Shown in pieces: positions 25,438 through 33,348 of a DNA stretch of 36,622 bases. Position numbers and translations under genes: made by a program. The stretch's first letter is position 1. Every line of letters starts with the position of its first letter. Source of the stretch: JAVBLG01 sp031553655 (GTDB lineage Bacteria > Desulfobacterota > Desulfovibrionia > Desulfovibrionales > Desulfovibrionaceae); the NCBI GenBank assembly GCA_031553655.1, contig JAVBLG010000092.1:1-36622 (forward strand), read 5' to 3'. The notes under the pieces were generated by a model, which searched no databases, was not told where the DNA came from, and worked only from the letters and a program-made list of their open reading frames with translations.

Positions 25438-25755
25438 TTAAATTAAGGCGTCGGCGTTGGATTTGATCGTCTCAACGCTCACTTCGTCACCGCTGATGCG
25501 GCTTTTGCACTCGCCACCCTTGTAGAACAGGAAGGTGGGCACGCTCATAACCTTGAGACCTATACACAAGCGGCGGTTTTCGGCCACATTGAGTTTGCCG
25601 AATTTGATTTTGCCGTCATAGCTTTCAGCCAGTTTTTCCACGTCGGGCATCAGCGCCAGGCACGGGCCGCACTGCGGGCCCCAGAGGTCTACCACCACAG
25701 GGGTAGCGCATTGTTCCACTTCTTCCGCAAAATTGTCTTTGTTGATTTCGAGCAT
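25438..25755 (-). CDS. trxA: TrxA: thioredoxin of the glycine reductase system
   Basis: A 105-residue thioredoxin with the active site WGPQCGPC (about residues 25-32). The first motif residues differ from the usual WAxWCGPC, which is typical of thioredoxins encoded with grd genes. The cis-proline segment (VMSVPTFLFYKGG) is present. It passes electrons from thioredoxin reductase to the oxidised selenoprotein GrdA after each turnover. It has a GGAGAC-type ribosome site. It lies 90 nt after grdD, with a family B repeat in the gap, and is followed by a family C repeat. Confidence 0.93.
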   Translation of the reverse strand: MLEINKDNFAEEVEQCATPVVVDLWGPQCGPCLALMPDVEKLAESYDGKIKFGKLNVAENRRLCIGLKVMSVPTFLFYKGGECKSRISGDEVSVETIKSNADALI

Positions 25756-25800
25756 GGCTTGTCTCCTTATTAAATCTTATAGCATTTTGCTCCTGACAAC

Positions 25801-25850
25801 GCACGGGCCGTCAGAGCATTTCGCTCATTTCATTCGCAAAACGCTCTAAA
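25801..25850. repeat. Family B repeat with extension, overlapping the end of grdD
   Basis: Fifty bases here match 24626-24675 at 49 positions. The unit includes ACGGGCCGT and the AGAGCATTTCGC/GCAAAACGCTCT hairpin. Its end covers the TAG stop (25846-25848) of grdD. It occupies most of the grdD-trxA spacer. Confidence 0.8.
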
Positions 25851-26997
25851 TATATCCGGCGGCCTTGAGGATGCTTTTCACCTTGTCCACGGCATCCGAC
25901 GGTATCCTTATAACCGGGCCGGTACACCCCATGGCGCTTTCGGCGTAGATGCCGGCTTTCCATATTTCGTGCACGGCATTTTCCATATCCATTACATCTA
26001 TTCCACTGACCTGCTCGTCAAGGGGCACGGTCGGAGGGGCGCATACCGCAGCCTCGGCGGCAACGGCCTTGGGTTTAAGATCTTCAATTATGTCGTTCAG
26101 CCCGGCTTTTCTGGCTTTTCCCAGCTCGGCCGCTACCAGCGCGGGCAGGTTGTTTCTGGCCTGTTTGGCGGTGAGGGCCAGAGCGGCGGCGATAACCGGC
26201 GCGCCTGAGGCCCGTGAAATGATCGAAATAATCCGGTCAAATCCTTCACCGGCTGAGGGGCCGTAGCCGTAGCCAACGCTTTCGTATTGGCCGCCGGTAG
26301 AAAAGGCCGAGAATATCTTGATCAGCGAGTTGCCGGTAAGGGTGTCGCATACCAGAACGTCCACCGCTCCGCACAGTACATCGTTACCACGCAGAATGGA
26401 ACCGCCGTCACGGCGCTCACTGCTGCCGAAATGGATGTCATAACCTTGGTCCTTCAGCTTAGACAGCGCCCGGTAAACCGGGTTGGCCCCGTCCAGATTG
26501 AGCAGGCCCACGGTGGGTCTGGCCAAGCCCGAGGCCTTGGCCGCGGCAATGCCATATAAAGCGTTGCGCAACATGGCTTCATTACGGCTCGGGGCGCTGG
26601 TGCCGGTGCAGGAGGCAATGAACATGTCCCGCCCTCGGCCAGGGGTTTTTATGCGGCCTATAGTGGTTACCCCAACAGGGAAAGGGTAGTGCATGGCCAC
26701 GGCCCCGGCGATTGTGCCGTCTTTCAGAGCCTGATCCAAAGCGGCGGACACGTCGGCTTCGCAATCCGGGGTGTCAATCCATTCCAATTCTTCATAGCCG
26801 AGGGCTTTGGGGCCTATGGCCACAACTTGCACGGAAGGGTCCAGATTCTGGGCTTCCATAGCCCCGCGCAGAACTTCGGCCTGGCCGAGCTCGCTGCCGA
26901 AGGCCATCAGGCCTATCCTGGTGCGCGGCGCGCCGTGCTTTGCTTTTTCCACAATATTCAGCAGCGCGTCGGCGATAATGGCGCGTTTGTCTTTCAT
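25846..26997 (-). CDS. grdD: GrdD: glycine reductase complex component C, alpha subunit
   Basis: With GrdC, this 383-residue protein forms component C, which takes the Se-carboxymethyl group from GrdA. It forms an acetyl-cysteine thioester, then releases acetyl phosphate by phosphorolysis. The protein shows the phosphotransacetylase/PlsX-like character of this subunit, with blocks TRIGLMAFGSELGQAEVL, MHYPFPVGVTTIGRIKTPGRG, TVGLLNLDGANPVYRAL and YGYGPSAGEGFDRIISIISRA. Near the C-terminus, ESAMGCTGPVIRI holds the cysteine expected to carry the acetyl group. It begins 5 nt after grdC. A family B repeat covers its stop codon. Confidence 0.94.
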   Translation of the reverse strand: MKDKRAIIADALLNIVEKAKHGAPRTRIGLMAFGSELGQAEVLRGAMEAQNLDPSVQVVAIGPKALGYEELEWIDTPDCEADVSAALDQALKDGTIAGAVAMHYPFPVGVTTIGRIKTPGRGRDMFIASCTGTSAPSRNEAMLRNALYGIAAAKASGLARPTVGLLNLDGANPVYRALSKLKDQGYDIHFGSSERRDGGSILRGNDVLCGAVDVLVCDTLTGNSLIKIFSAFSTGGQYESVGYGYGPSAGEGFDRIISIISRASGAPVIAAALALTAKQARNNLPALVAAELGKARKAGLNDIIEDLKPKAVAAEAAVCAPPTVPLDEQVSGIDVMDMENAVHEIWKAGIYAESAMGCTGPVIRIPSDAVDKVKSILKAAGYI

Positions 26998-27002
26998 AGC
27001 CG

Positions 27003-28535
27003 CTACCCCTTCATTTTGAGGGCCAGATCGCCGAGAACTTCCAATATCACACTTTCAATGTCCTGCTTGTCAATACCGGCGGCCCCGCCGCCCTGTGAAG
27101 GAGCTTCAATCATAAACGAAGCGCCGTCGGCCAGGTTGGTGAGCCGAGCCAGGAAAAGGCTGCCCTTGCCGATAATCATGGCCCGCTTAATTTTGCCGGC
27201 CTTGATGGCGTCAACGGCATGGCCCATGAAGGGCACGCCAGAGGGAATGTGACCCTGGGTGTGGGCAAAGCCCGGCAGTCCGTGCTTTGCCACAAAAGCC
27301 GGAATGGCGGCCTTTTCGCATTGACCTTTCATAACTGCCAGAGCGGCAATCATTTTATAGTTGGCTTCGGGCACGTTGCCCGCGCCGGCAGGCACGGTGA
27401 TTTCCGGTATGTGCAATTCCGGGGCGTACTTGTCCACATCAGCAAAGCCAAGTCCGGCGGCCTGAAGCGGTTCCCACACCAGAGCAGTGGTTACAGCCTG
27501 GGGCGAAGCCCCCGCGCCGACGCTGTGCTTGCCTATGGCGTCGAGGCGGATTACCGGATCGTTTCCTTCGTCGGCGGTCAGCAATACGGCAAAGCTGCCG
27601 ATGCAGTTTTCCAGGGGCGCGGCGCCCTTTTTAACATGTTCGCGCGCGTTCATATATAGCTTGGGCACGGAGCCGCCGCTGATCACTGCTACGTTTTTGC
27701 GTATGCCCGAGGCCACAAAACCGGCTCCAGCCAGCAGGGCGCTCACCGGGGCGGCGCAGAAGGCGCGCACGTCGCAGCCGCTGGCGTTGACGCAACCGGC
27801 GCTCTCTGCAATGGCTTTGGCCATGTTGCCGCCGCCGCGCTGATTCATGTCTCCGGCGGCTTCTTCGGAGCATTCCACCACGAAGTCGATATCTTCCGCT
27901 TTAAGTCCGGCATTTTTGATCAGATACAGCAGCGACAAAGTGGCGCTGGCCTTGCTGGCCAGGTTTTCCAACAGCACATGTGAGGTGAGGTTGGGGTCTA
28001 GCTCATGGCCCTGGCGGCAGCAGCCCACAACCTTTTTTTCAAAATACAGGGGCAGGGCGTGATGATCCTTCACCTGCGCTTCTATTTCTTCGGAGGTGTG
28101 CCCGGCTTCAAGTCTCTTCAGCTGCGCTTCGCCAATGAGGGTGTGAGCACAAAGCTTGCCTCTCACCTGTTCGGCAAAGCTTTTTTCGATCCAGATCAAG
28201 TCAAAAACATCGCATATATCCATAAGCCCGATGAATTCGTCTTCGGGCATGATTTCGCCGTATTTACCGAAGCGTTCGGCCGTGGGCCGCAAATTTTGCA
28301 GCCAGGGGGCGGGGTGCGCGGCAAGCTCGTCCACGCTCATGGCCCCGATATAGGTAAGGTTGGGGGCATAACGGCAGACGGTGTCATAGTCCTGGGCGTT
28401 TTTTTCCAGATCCTTCAAAAAGGCCGAATCCGGCACGGCCAGGTGCTCGTAATGGGGCGTGGTGCCGTAGTGCAGGCCCAGCTCCGGGGCGAAATAAAGG
28501 CAGTAGGAGCTGGCTTTTATAGCGGCATTTGGCAT
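27003..28535 (-). CDS. grdC: GrdC: glycine reductase complex component C, beta subunit
   Basis: This beta subunit of component C is 510 residues from the ATG at 28535. That ATG is better than the one at 28565 because it follows TAGGAGA at the right distance and gives the usual GrdC N-terminus, MPNAAIKASSYCLYFAPEL. The fold resembles a FabH/thiolase-type condensing enzyme, with VVECSEEAAGDMNQRGGGNMAK, CVNASGCDVRAFCAAPVSALLAGAG and KHSVGAGASPQ blocks. Together with GrdD it makes acetyl phosphate, which acetate kinase can turn into ATP. It lies 36 nt after trxB and 5 nt before grdD. Confidence 0.94.
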   Translation of the reverse strand: MPNAAIKASSYCLYFAPELGLHYGTTPHYEHLAVPDSAFLKDLEKNAQDYDTVCRYAPNLTYIGAMSVDELAAHPAPWLQNLRPTAERFGKYGEIMPEDEFIGLMDICDVFDLIWIEKSFAEQVRGKLCAHTLIGEAQLKRLEAGHTSEEIEAQVKDHHALPLYFEKKVVGCCRQGHELDPNLTSHVLLENLASKASATLSLLYLIKNAGLKAEDIDFVVECSEEAAGDMNQRGGGNMAKAIAESAGCVNASGCDVRAFCAAPVSALLAGAGFVASGIRKNVAVISGGSVPKLYMNAREHVKKGAAPLENCIGSFAVLLTADEGNDPVIRLDAIGKHSVGAGASPQAVTTALVWEPLQAAGLGFADVDKYAPELHIPEITVPAGAGNVPEANYKMIAALAVMKGQCEKAAIPAFVAKHGLPGFAHTQGHIPSGVPFMGHAVDAIKAGKIKRAMIIGKGSLFLARLTNLADGASFMIEAPSQGGGAAGIDKQDIESVILEVLGDLALKMKG

Positions 28536-28571
28536 CTCTGTTCTCCTATGGCGTTCTTGTTGCAATTAGGC

Positions 28572-29501
28572 CTAATGCTTTACTATGTGGTGATACGCGG
28601 CCATGGCGGCAAAAGCGCCGTCACCGGCGGCGGTAACCACCTGGCGCAGCGGGGTGTCACGCACATCTCCGGCGGCGAATACACCGGGCACGGAGGTTTG
28701 CATGCTGGCGTCAACACAAATCCAGCCGCCATCAAGTCTCTTCAGCTGATCGTCTTGGAGGAAGGCCACGTTGGGCACGGTGCCTACAAAAACAAACACT
28801 CCGGCCACGGGCAGTTCGGAGAGCGCCCCGGTCTTAACATTCTTGAGGGTGAGTCCTTCCACCAGCTCCGTGCCGTTGATTTTTTCCACAACCGAGTCCC
28901 ATACCGGAACAATTTTGGGATTGGCCAAGGCGCGTTCCACCACCAGGCGGTCGGCGCGGAATTCGTTGCGGCGATGTATGATATGCACTTTGGTGGCGAA
29001 TCTGGTGAGATATTCAGCTTCTTCCACGGCGGTATTGCCGCCGCCGATAACGGCCACTTCTTCACCGGTGAAGAAAGCTCCGTCGCACACGGCGCAATAG
29101 CTTACGCCCATGCCGGTGAGTTCGGCTTCGCCGGGGCAGCCCAGGCGGCGGAAGGAAGCGCCGGTGGCTATGATCACGCTTTTGGCCGCGATGTCGCCGT
29201 TTTCGGTATGGACGATGTGTTCCTTGTCGCCAAAGTCGATGCCGCGCACCAGACTTTTGCGGAATTCCGTGCCCAGATGTTCGGCATGCTTGTAAAAACT
29301 GTCGGCCAGTTCCAGGCCGCTGGTTCTGATGGTGCCGGGCCAGTTTTCCACTTCGTTGGTGATGAGGATCTGGCCGCCGTGCTTGCCTTTTTCCAGTACC
29401 ACAAGGTCAACCCCGGCGCGTTTGCCGTATACCGCGGCGGTAAGGCCCGCCGGGCCGCCGCCGATAATTACGAGTTCTTTCTTTTCCATGGTTTGGCTCA
29501 A
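28572..29501 (-). CDS. trxB: TrxB: thioredoxin reductase of the glycine reductase system
   Basis: This FAD enzyme of 309 residues reduces TrxA with NADPH. It has the FAD motif GGGPAGLTAAVYGKRAG, the redox disulfide YCAVCDGAFF and the NADPH motif GGGNTAVEEAEYLTRF. The C-terminal FAAGDVRDTPLRQVVTAAGDGA block completes the family signature. The length is standard for low-molecular-weight thioredoxin reductases. Its position between grdB and grdC matches the classical grd clusters of clostridia, where TrxB and TrxA supply electrons to GrdA. A family A hairpin lies in the 271-bp gap upstream, so it may be read less than grdXEB or have its own promoter. Confidence 0.94.
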   Translation of the reverse strand: MSQTMEKKELVIIGGGPAGLTAAVYGKRAGVDLVVLEKGKHGGQILITNEVENWPGTIRTSGLELADSFYKHAEHLGTEFRKSLVRGIDFGDKEHIVHTENGDIAAKSVIIATGASFRRLGCPGEAELTGMGVSYCAVCDGAFFTGEEVAVIGGGNTAVEEAEYLTRFATKVHIIHRRNEFRADRLVVERALANPKIVPVWDSVVEKINGTELVEGLTLKNVKTGALSELPVAGVFVFVGTVPNVAFLQDDQLKRLDGGWICVDASMQTSVPGVFAAGDVRDTPLRQVVTAAGDGAFAAMAAYHHIVKH

Positions 29502-29650
29502 TAATATGTTTTTTGTTTGGTGTTTTATTTAAGCTTTTCCGCGCTGGAGCGCTCTGCCGTAAGGTTTTGAGCTACTAAAAACAGTTCGAAGGAAAATTTT
29601 TGTCTGAAGCAGTGTAGCCGCCTGCGGCGGCGCAGAACTATGGTACTGCG

Positions 29651-29739
29651 ACAACCTGATAAATAAAAGTTTTTGAAAGAAGGGGTAGGGTTTGGGGAGG
29701 GGGAGAAAACTTTTTACAAAAAGTTTTCTCCCCTTCCCC
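29651..29739 (-). repeat. Family A terminator-like hairpin repeat, copy 3 (inside the grd locus)
   Basis: Arms 29694-29715 and 29718-29739 pair over 22 bp with one mismatch and a two-base loop. The flank 29651-29693 matches the flank of copy 2 almost base for base. On the minus strand it starts 33 nt after the grdB stop and precedes trxB. Confidence 0.75.
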
Positions 29740-29772
29740 AATTCATCTTATTTTAAATCCGACAACCGTAAA

Positions 29773-31080
29773 CTAAATTCCCGGGAACACGGTTTGCTCT
29801 TCCACATTGGTTTGCAGAGCGGTAAGGGCTTTTTCCACCAGGTTTCTGCGCACTTTCTTTTCGTCGGCGGCGGAGAGGGCGGGGTTGCCCAGGGGGTAGG
29901 GAATGGCCACGGTGGGGATGATGCGGTTGGCCCCCACGCTTACGGAAATGGGCACAATAGAGGCCATGTGCACAACGGGGATATCGGCGGTATCTTCAAT
30001 GGCCTTGGCGAGCGTTGCACCGCAACGCGTGCAGGTTCCTCAGGTGGAGGTGAGGATAACCGCCTGCACCTGGGCGTCTTTGAGGCGCTTGCCGATTTCT
30101 TCTCCGAATTTTTTAGCTGAAGCCACGGCGGTGCCGTTACCCACGGTGCTGTAAAAAAACTTGTGCAGCGAGCCGATTAAGTGTTCTTTTTCCATGTCGC
30201 GCAGCACGTCGACGGGCAGCACGCGGTCGGCGTCGAGGTTGGCGTAGGTCTGGTCATAGCCGCCGTGAGCGGTCTGATAGGTTTCGGCGGTGAGGTCGCT
30301 TACGCTTTCTATGTCGTATTCGCCGAAGTTACGGGCATTGGAAGCCGCGATATGGTCGGGGTTGCCCTTGGGCACGATGCCGCCGGAGGTAACCAGGGCG
30401 ATGCGGGTCTTGGACATGTCTTTGATGCCAGGGCGCGGGGTAACGCGGTCGAACACGGGCATTTTGAATTCAGTTTCGAATGCTTCGCCCTTAATCTTCT
30501 TGAGCAGCATGTCCACAGCGCGTTCGGCGCCGATGCGGTCTTGCAGCACGTTCTTTCTGAAGCCGCGTTCAATATAGCCTTCGCTGTTGGCCGAGCCCAG
30601 CTTTTCTTTGCGCAGCAACTTGGCGAATAGGGTGGCCATGGCCGGAATAGCCTTGCCCATGCCGCGCGCGTTGTCGGTGGCTTCCACTATGTAGGTGTCG
30701 CCCTTGTACATGGTGCCGGGGTTTTCGCGGTACATGGCGGTGAGGGTGGTGATGCCTTCTTTGCCCAAGGCGGCGCAGAGGCTGCCGCAAGCCATGCCGT
30801 AGCGACCGGCGTTAAAAGCCGGGCCGGCGATGAGGCCGTCGGCCTTGTATTTGGCCAGGGCGTCTTTGGCCAGTTTGACCACTTCGTCGGTGTTGCCCAC
30901 GCAGTAGTTGTCGCCGCAGACGATGGTGGCGACTATTTCCACTTCTTCTTTAAAAGCGGTTTTAAGGGCCATGCCGGGTCCGAGCACGCCATCGCGCACT
31001 TCGGGGGCGATGTCGGCTTTCTCTTCACCGCCAACGCCAGCAAAGAATTGATTTATATAATGAATTGCACGGAATGCCAT
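29773..31080 (-). CDS. grdB: GrdB: glycine reductase component B gamma subunit (selenocysteine at codon 347)
   Basis: GrdB is the substrate-specific selenoprotein subunit that, with GrdE, activates glycine and hands the carboxymethyl group to GrdA. The full frame is 435 residues and passes through an in-frame TGA at 30042-30040. The context is VILTST-Sec-GTCTRCGATLAKAIED, which is the UxxCxxC motif of GrdB. Without recoding the protein would stop at residue 346 and lose about 88 residues ending EEQTVFPGI. Pairing with GrdE and control by a glycine riboswitch favour glycine over sarcosine or betaine as the substrate. It starts 22 nt after grdE. A hairpin candidate for the selenocysteine signal lies at 30012-30028. 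Confidence 0.95.
30012..30028 (-). promoter_or_regulatory. Candidate bacterial SECIS hairpin in grdB
   Basis: On the minus strand, 11 nt after the TGA, GCGTTGC pairs perfectly with GCAACGC around a GGT loop. The spacing and G/U-containing loop resemble the known E. coli fdhF signal that recruits SelB. Pairing is seen directly; the function is inferred. Confidence 0.55.
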
Positions 31081-31102
31081 TTTATTACGCTCCTTGAGTG
31101 AT

Positions 31103-32389
31103 TTATATGGAATATGCGCCGATGCGGTTGAAGCCGAGTTCGTTTGTGGCGCTCATGATGGCTTGGAGTTCCACTTCGATGGAGCCGTCTTTGCGCAGCG
31201 AGCCGAAGAAACCTCCGGCGATGATGTCGGCGCTCTGCTGTTCGCCAATGATCTTGTCCATGGGCGGCAGGGTAATCATTTCGTTGGCGTTGCCGCCGGT
31301 GACCACGGCATTGCCTTCGATGCACGAGTCGGCCAGAGACTGGCTCGAGCCGTCAACGCCGGCGTATTCGTCGGTGACCAGCACGGTCTTGATGCCGGAC
31401 TTTTCACATTTCACGCAATTGAGCACGAGGTCGGCATCGGGGTTGCCGAAGCCTTCTTCAGAGATGATCACGGCTTCAACGCCGAGCATTTTGGCCAGTT
31501 TCACGGCATAGGAGGAGCTGCGCTGCTTGTCTTTGAGGGTAACGTTTTCATTGGTGATGACAACGCCCACAAAGTTGATGTCTTGGCCGTGATGCTTGTA
31601 AAGATGCTTGATAATCGGGTTGTTGAGGTGCACATAGGTGCAGTTTTTGTCGCAGGCTGAAACGCAGTTGCCCGACACTATGGCACCGTCCATGGTTTCG
31701 GTGGGGCTGATGAAGGTGGGCAGCATAACTTTGGCGTCAATGCCGTACACCCAGGTGTCGTGCAGCAGACCTTGGGACTGAAGCATATAGATATAGGCCA
31801 CCTTGGGCAGGCCGGGGTAGGCGGTCATGGCTTCGGCCAACGGGGGGAAGTCGTAGGCTTCAACATAGTCGGCCTTGCATTCTTTGCACTTACTGGCCAG
31901 ATAGTGGGCGGTTTTGAAGCCGGCCATGCGGTTGGTGGCTTCGGCCAGGTGCAGCTTCACGTCTTCTTTGTGGAAAAGTTGAACGACCAGGTTGCAGGTT
32001 TGGGAGAAGGGGGTGTAGTCGGCGCCGGGGCCGCTCATATCCACAATACCTTCCTGTGGGGCCACGAGACGGCCGGCGGTAAGCACGGCCATACCCTCGA
32101 GCACCAGAGTCTTGCCCGAGCCGACGGTGTCCACGCCGCCGATGAAGCTGGGGAACACTTCATTGCCGCCGCCGATTTTGCAACGCGGCTCAATGGCGTC
32201 TTTCACCGGCATGATGCGGGTTTTGTCGCCGGGGTGGGCCAGATCCAGCTCCACCGAGGCCAGGCGTTCATCTTCCAGCAGCAGGGCGGTGAGTTCGTCC
32301 TTGTTAATGGCGAGCACGCCATCCTTAAGTTCGGTCGCGGGGCCGAACTTGAGGCTTTTAACCTTTATCTTGTGCAGTTCAAGATTCAC
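31103..32389 (-). CDS. grdE: GrdE: glycine reductase component B alpha/beta proprotein (pyruvoyl enzyme precursor)
   Basis: This is the 428-residue precursor that is cleaved into two subunits of component B, creating a pyruvoyl group on the new N-terminus that forms the Schiff base with glycine. The cleavage site is visible as Asn-Cys in the segment IVSGNCVSACDKNC, with Cys at residue 242, the position known for GrdE. I set the start at the GTG (32389) because CGGAGGAT sits just before it and the resulting N-terminus, MNLELHKIKVKSLKFG, is that of the family. The longer ATG frame would add 32 unrelated residues and overlap grdX. It follows grdX by 32 nt. Confidence 0.94.
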   Translation of the reverse strand: MNLELHKIKVKSLKFGPATELKDGVLAINKDELTALLLEDERLASVELDLAHPGDKTRIMPVKDAIEPRCKIGGGNEVFPSFIGGVDTVGSGKTLVLEGMAVLTAGRLVAPQEGIVDMSGPGADYTPFSQTCNLVVQLFHKEDVKLHLAEATNRMAGFKTAHYLASKCKECKADYVEAYDFPPLAEAMTAYPGLPKVAYIYMLQSQGLLHDTWVYGIDAKVMLPTFISPTETMDGAIVSGNCVSACDKNCTYVHLNNPIIKHLYKHHGQDINFVGVVITNENVTLKDKQRSSSYAVKLAKMLGVEAVIISEEGFGNPDADLVLNCVKCEKSGIKTVLVTDEYAGVDGSSQSLADSCIEGNAVVTGGNANEMITLPPMDKIIGEQQSADIIAGGFFGSLRKDGSIEVELQAIMSATNELGFNRIGAYSI

Positions 32390-32421
32390 GGGATCCTCCG
32401 ATATGAAATTATTTTTTATGG

Positions 32422-32877
32422 TTATTCCGCCCAGCCGGACTGGGACAGTGTGACGCGCATGAGTTCGAAATCGAGCATGGAACAATCGTTAAAAAGTCTG
32501 GTTGGAGCGTCTTCGGGCCGCAGCACCTTCTGGCTTTGGTAGATGCCGAGAGCCTCCTCTATGAGTTTGAGGGAATAGACGTCCGTTGCCGGAACAGTGT
32601 GTGCTTCGGGGCCGCCGCCAGCGGATTTGGACATACGGGCGTGTTTGCCTTCAGGGGCGGTTTTTTCCAGGATAATGGTGCGGAACGGCTGTTGATGTGG
32701 GCGGAAGTTGCCGTACAGAGGATGATGAACCAGCCGCCAGCCGAAATGGATGCGATCGCGGGCCGCTTCGATTACTTCACGGGCCGTGCCTGACGACAGC
32801 TCAATTCTTTCCCATTCGGGCAAGTTAAGCGCAAATATGCGTGGATTATTAGAAATAATGATCTTTTGGCCGGACAC
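32422..32877 (-). CDS. grdX: GrdX family protein, first gene of the glycine reductase operon
   Basis: GrdX is a small protein of unknown biochemical role found only with glycine, sarcosine or betaine reductase genes. Family features are IIISNNPRIF near the start, HFGWRLVHHPLYGNFRPHQQPFRT in the middle, and an acidic C-terminus. I chose a GTG at 32877 (151 residues). It has AGGGGAG eight bases upstream and gives the family N-terminus, MSGQKIIISNNP. The alternative ATG at 32928 has no ribosome site and would extend into the riboswitch leader. It is the first gene after the riboswitch. Confidence 0.9.
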   Translation of the reverse strand: MSGQKIIISNNPRIFALNLPEWERIELSSGTAREVIEAARDRIHFGWRLVHHPLYGNFRPHQQPFRTIILEKTAPEGKHARMSKSAGGGPEAHTVPATDVYSLKLIEEALGIYQSQKVLRPEDAPTRLFNDCSMLDFELMRVTLSQSGWAE

Positions 32878-32883
32878 GAGCAA

Positions 32884-32954
32884 CTCTCCCCTGGAGGGTT
32901 TTACCTCTGTCGCAAAATCTTGCGCCAAAATGCGCGAAGTTTCGATTCAGAGGT
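32884..32954 (-). promoter_or_regulatory. Possible riboswitch expression platform before grdX
   Basis: Just after the aptamer, ACCTCTG (minus strand, 32954-32948) is complementary to CAGAGGT (32909-32903). An inner CGCAA/TTGCG hairpin lies between them. The second strand lies 11 nt before the grdX ribosome site (AGGGGAG, 32891-32885). Switching this stem could alter translation or elongation; the mechanism is inferred. Confidence 0.45.
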
Positions 32955-32961
32955 GCGTCCG

Positions 32962-33062
32962 ACCGCAATCCTTAGGCCTGAGAGTTTCGGTTGCCCTTGC
33001 CCCTTCGGCGTTCTTGCCCGCAGCCTGTAAAGCTTAAGTGCGGGAAGAATCTCTCTTGCGGT
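32962..33062 (-). ncRNA. Glycine riboswitch (single aptamer)
   Basis: On the minus strand the leader shows the conserved glycine aptamer order. P1 ACCGCAA (33062-33056) pairs with TTGCGGT (32968-32962). AGAGAG, TACAGGC-like core bases, GCCGAAGGGGCAA and AACTCTCAGGC then an AAGGA segment follow. It has the length of one aptamer; downstream bases (GGACGCACCTCTG) may act as the partial 'ghost' stem of singlet riboswitches. Glycine binding upstream of grdX fits induction of glycine reductase by its substrate. Confidence 0.88.
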
Positions 33063-33126
33063 GTTCATTCGCAAAAATAAATGCCACCAAAATAGGCGGT
33101 GACATTTACGTATGTGGTGACTTAAA

Positions 33127-33154
33127 TTTATAGACTGACTTAGTTTTTTGTCAA
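33127..33154 (-). promoter_or_regulatory. Strong sigma-70-type promoter for the grd operon
   Basis: On the minus strand, TTGACA (33154-33149) is followed after 16 bp by TATAAA (33132-33127). Transcription would start near 33120, about 60 nt before the riboswitch aptamer. Both hexamers are consensus or near consensus. Confidence 0.75.
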
Positions 33155-33348
33155 GTGAAATTTTGCACAATTTTATTTTTTAATTTCGAGCAGCTGCTGT
33201 GACGGCGCTATTCTCAAGTGATAAATGTTTCCGCCCGCCTTGCGGACGATACGCGTTCGAGCTGCCATAACATCATAATTGCCCGGCCAGGTTAGTTGCC
33301 GCAGAATTACTTTGAGAGCACTTACATCAGCATTGGCGGGCAACGGTT

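Noticed and set aside
28005..29504. A 499-residue plus-strand frame across trxB and grdC
   Set aside because: It spans two well-identified genes on the other strand and shows Gly/His/Phe-rich shadow composition.
29502..29772. Hidden small gene between grdB and trxB
   Set aside because: The gap is mostly the family A hairpin repeat and its flank; the 70-residue frame at 29529-29741 is made of repeat sequence.
30040..31080. grdB ending at the TGA (346 residues)
   Set aside because: The frame continues with the conserved xxCxxC motif and reaches the family length; the TGA is a selenocysteine codon.
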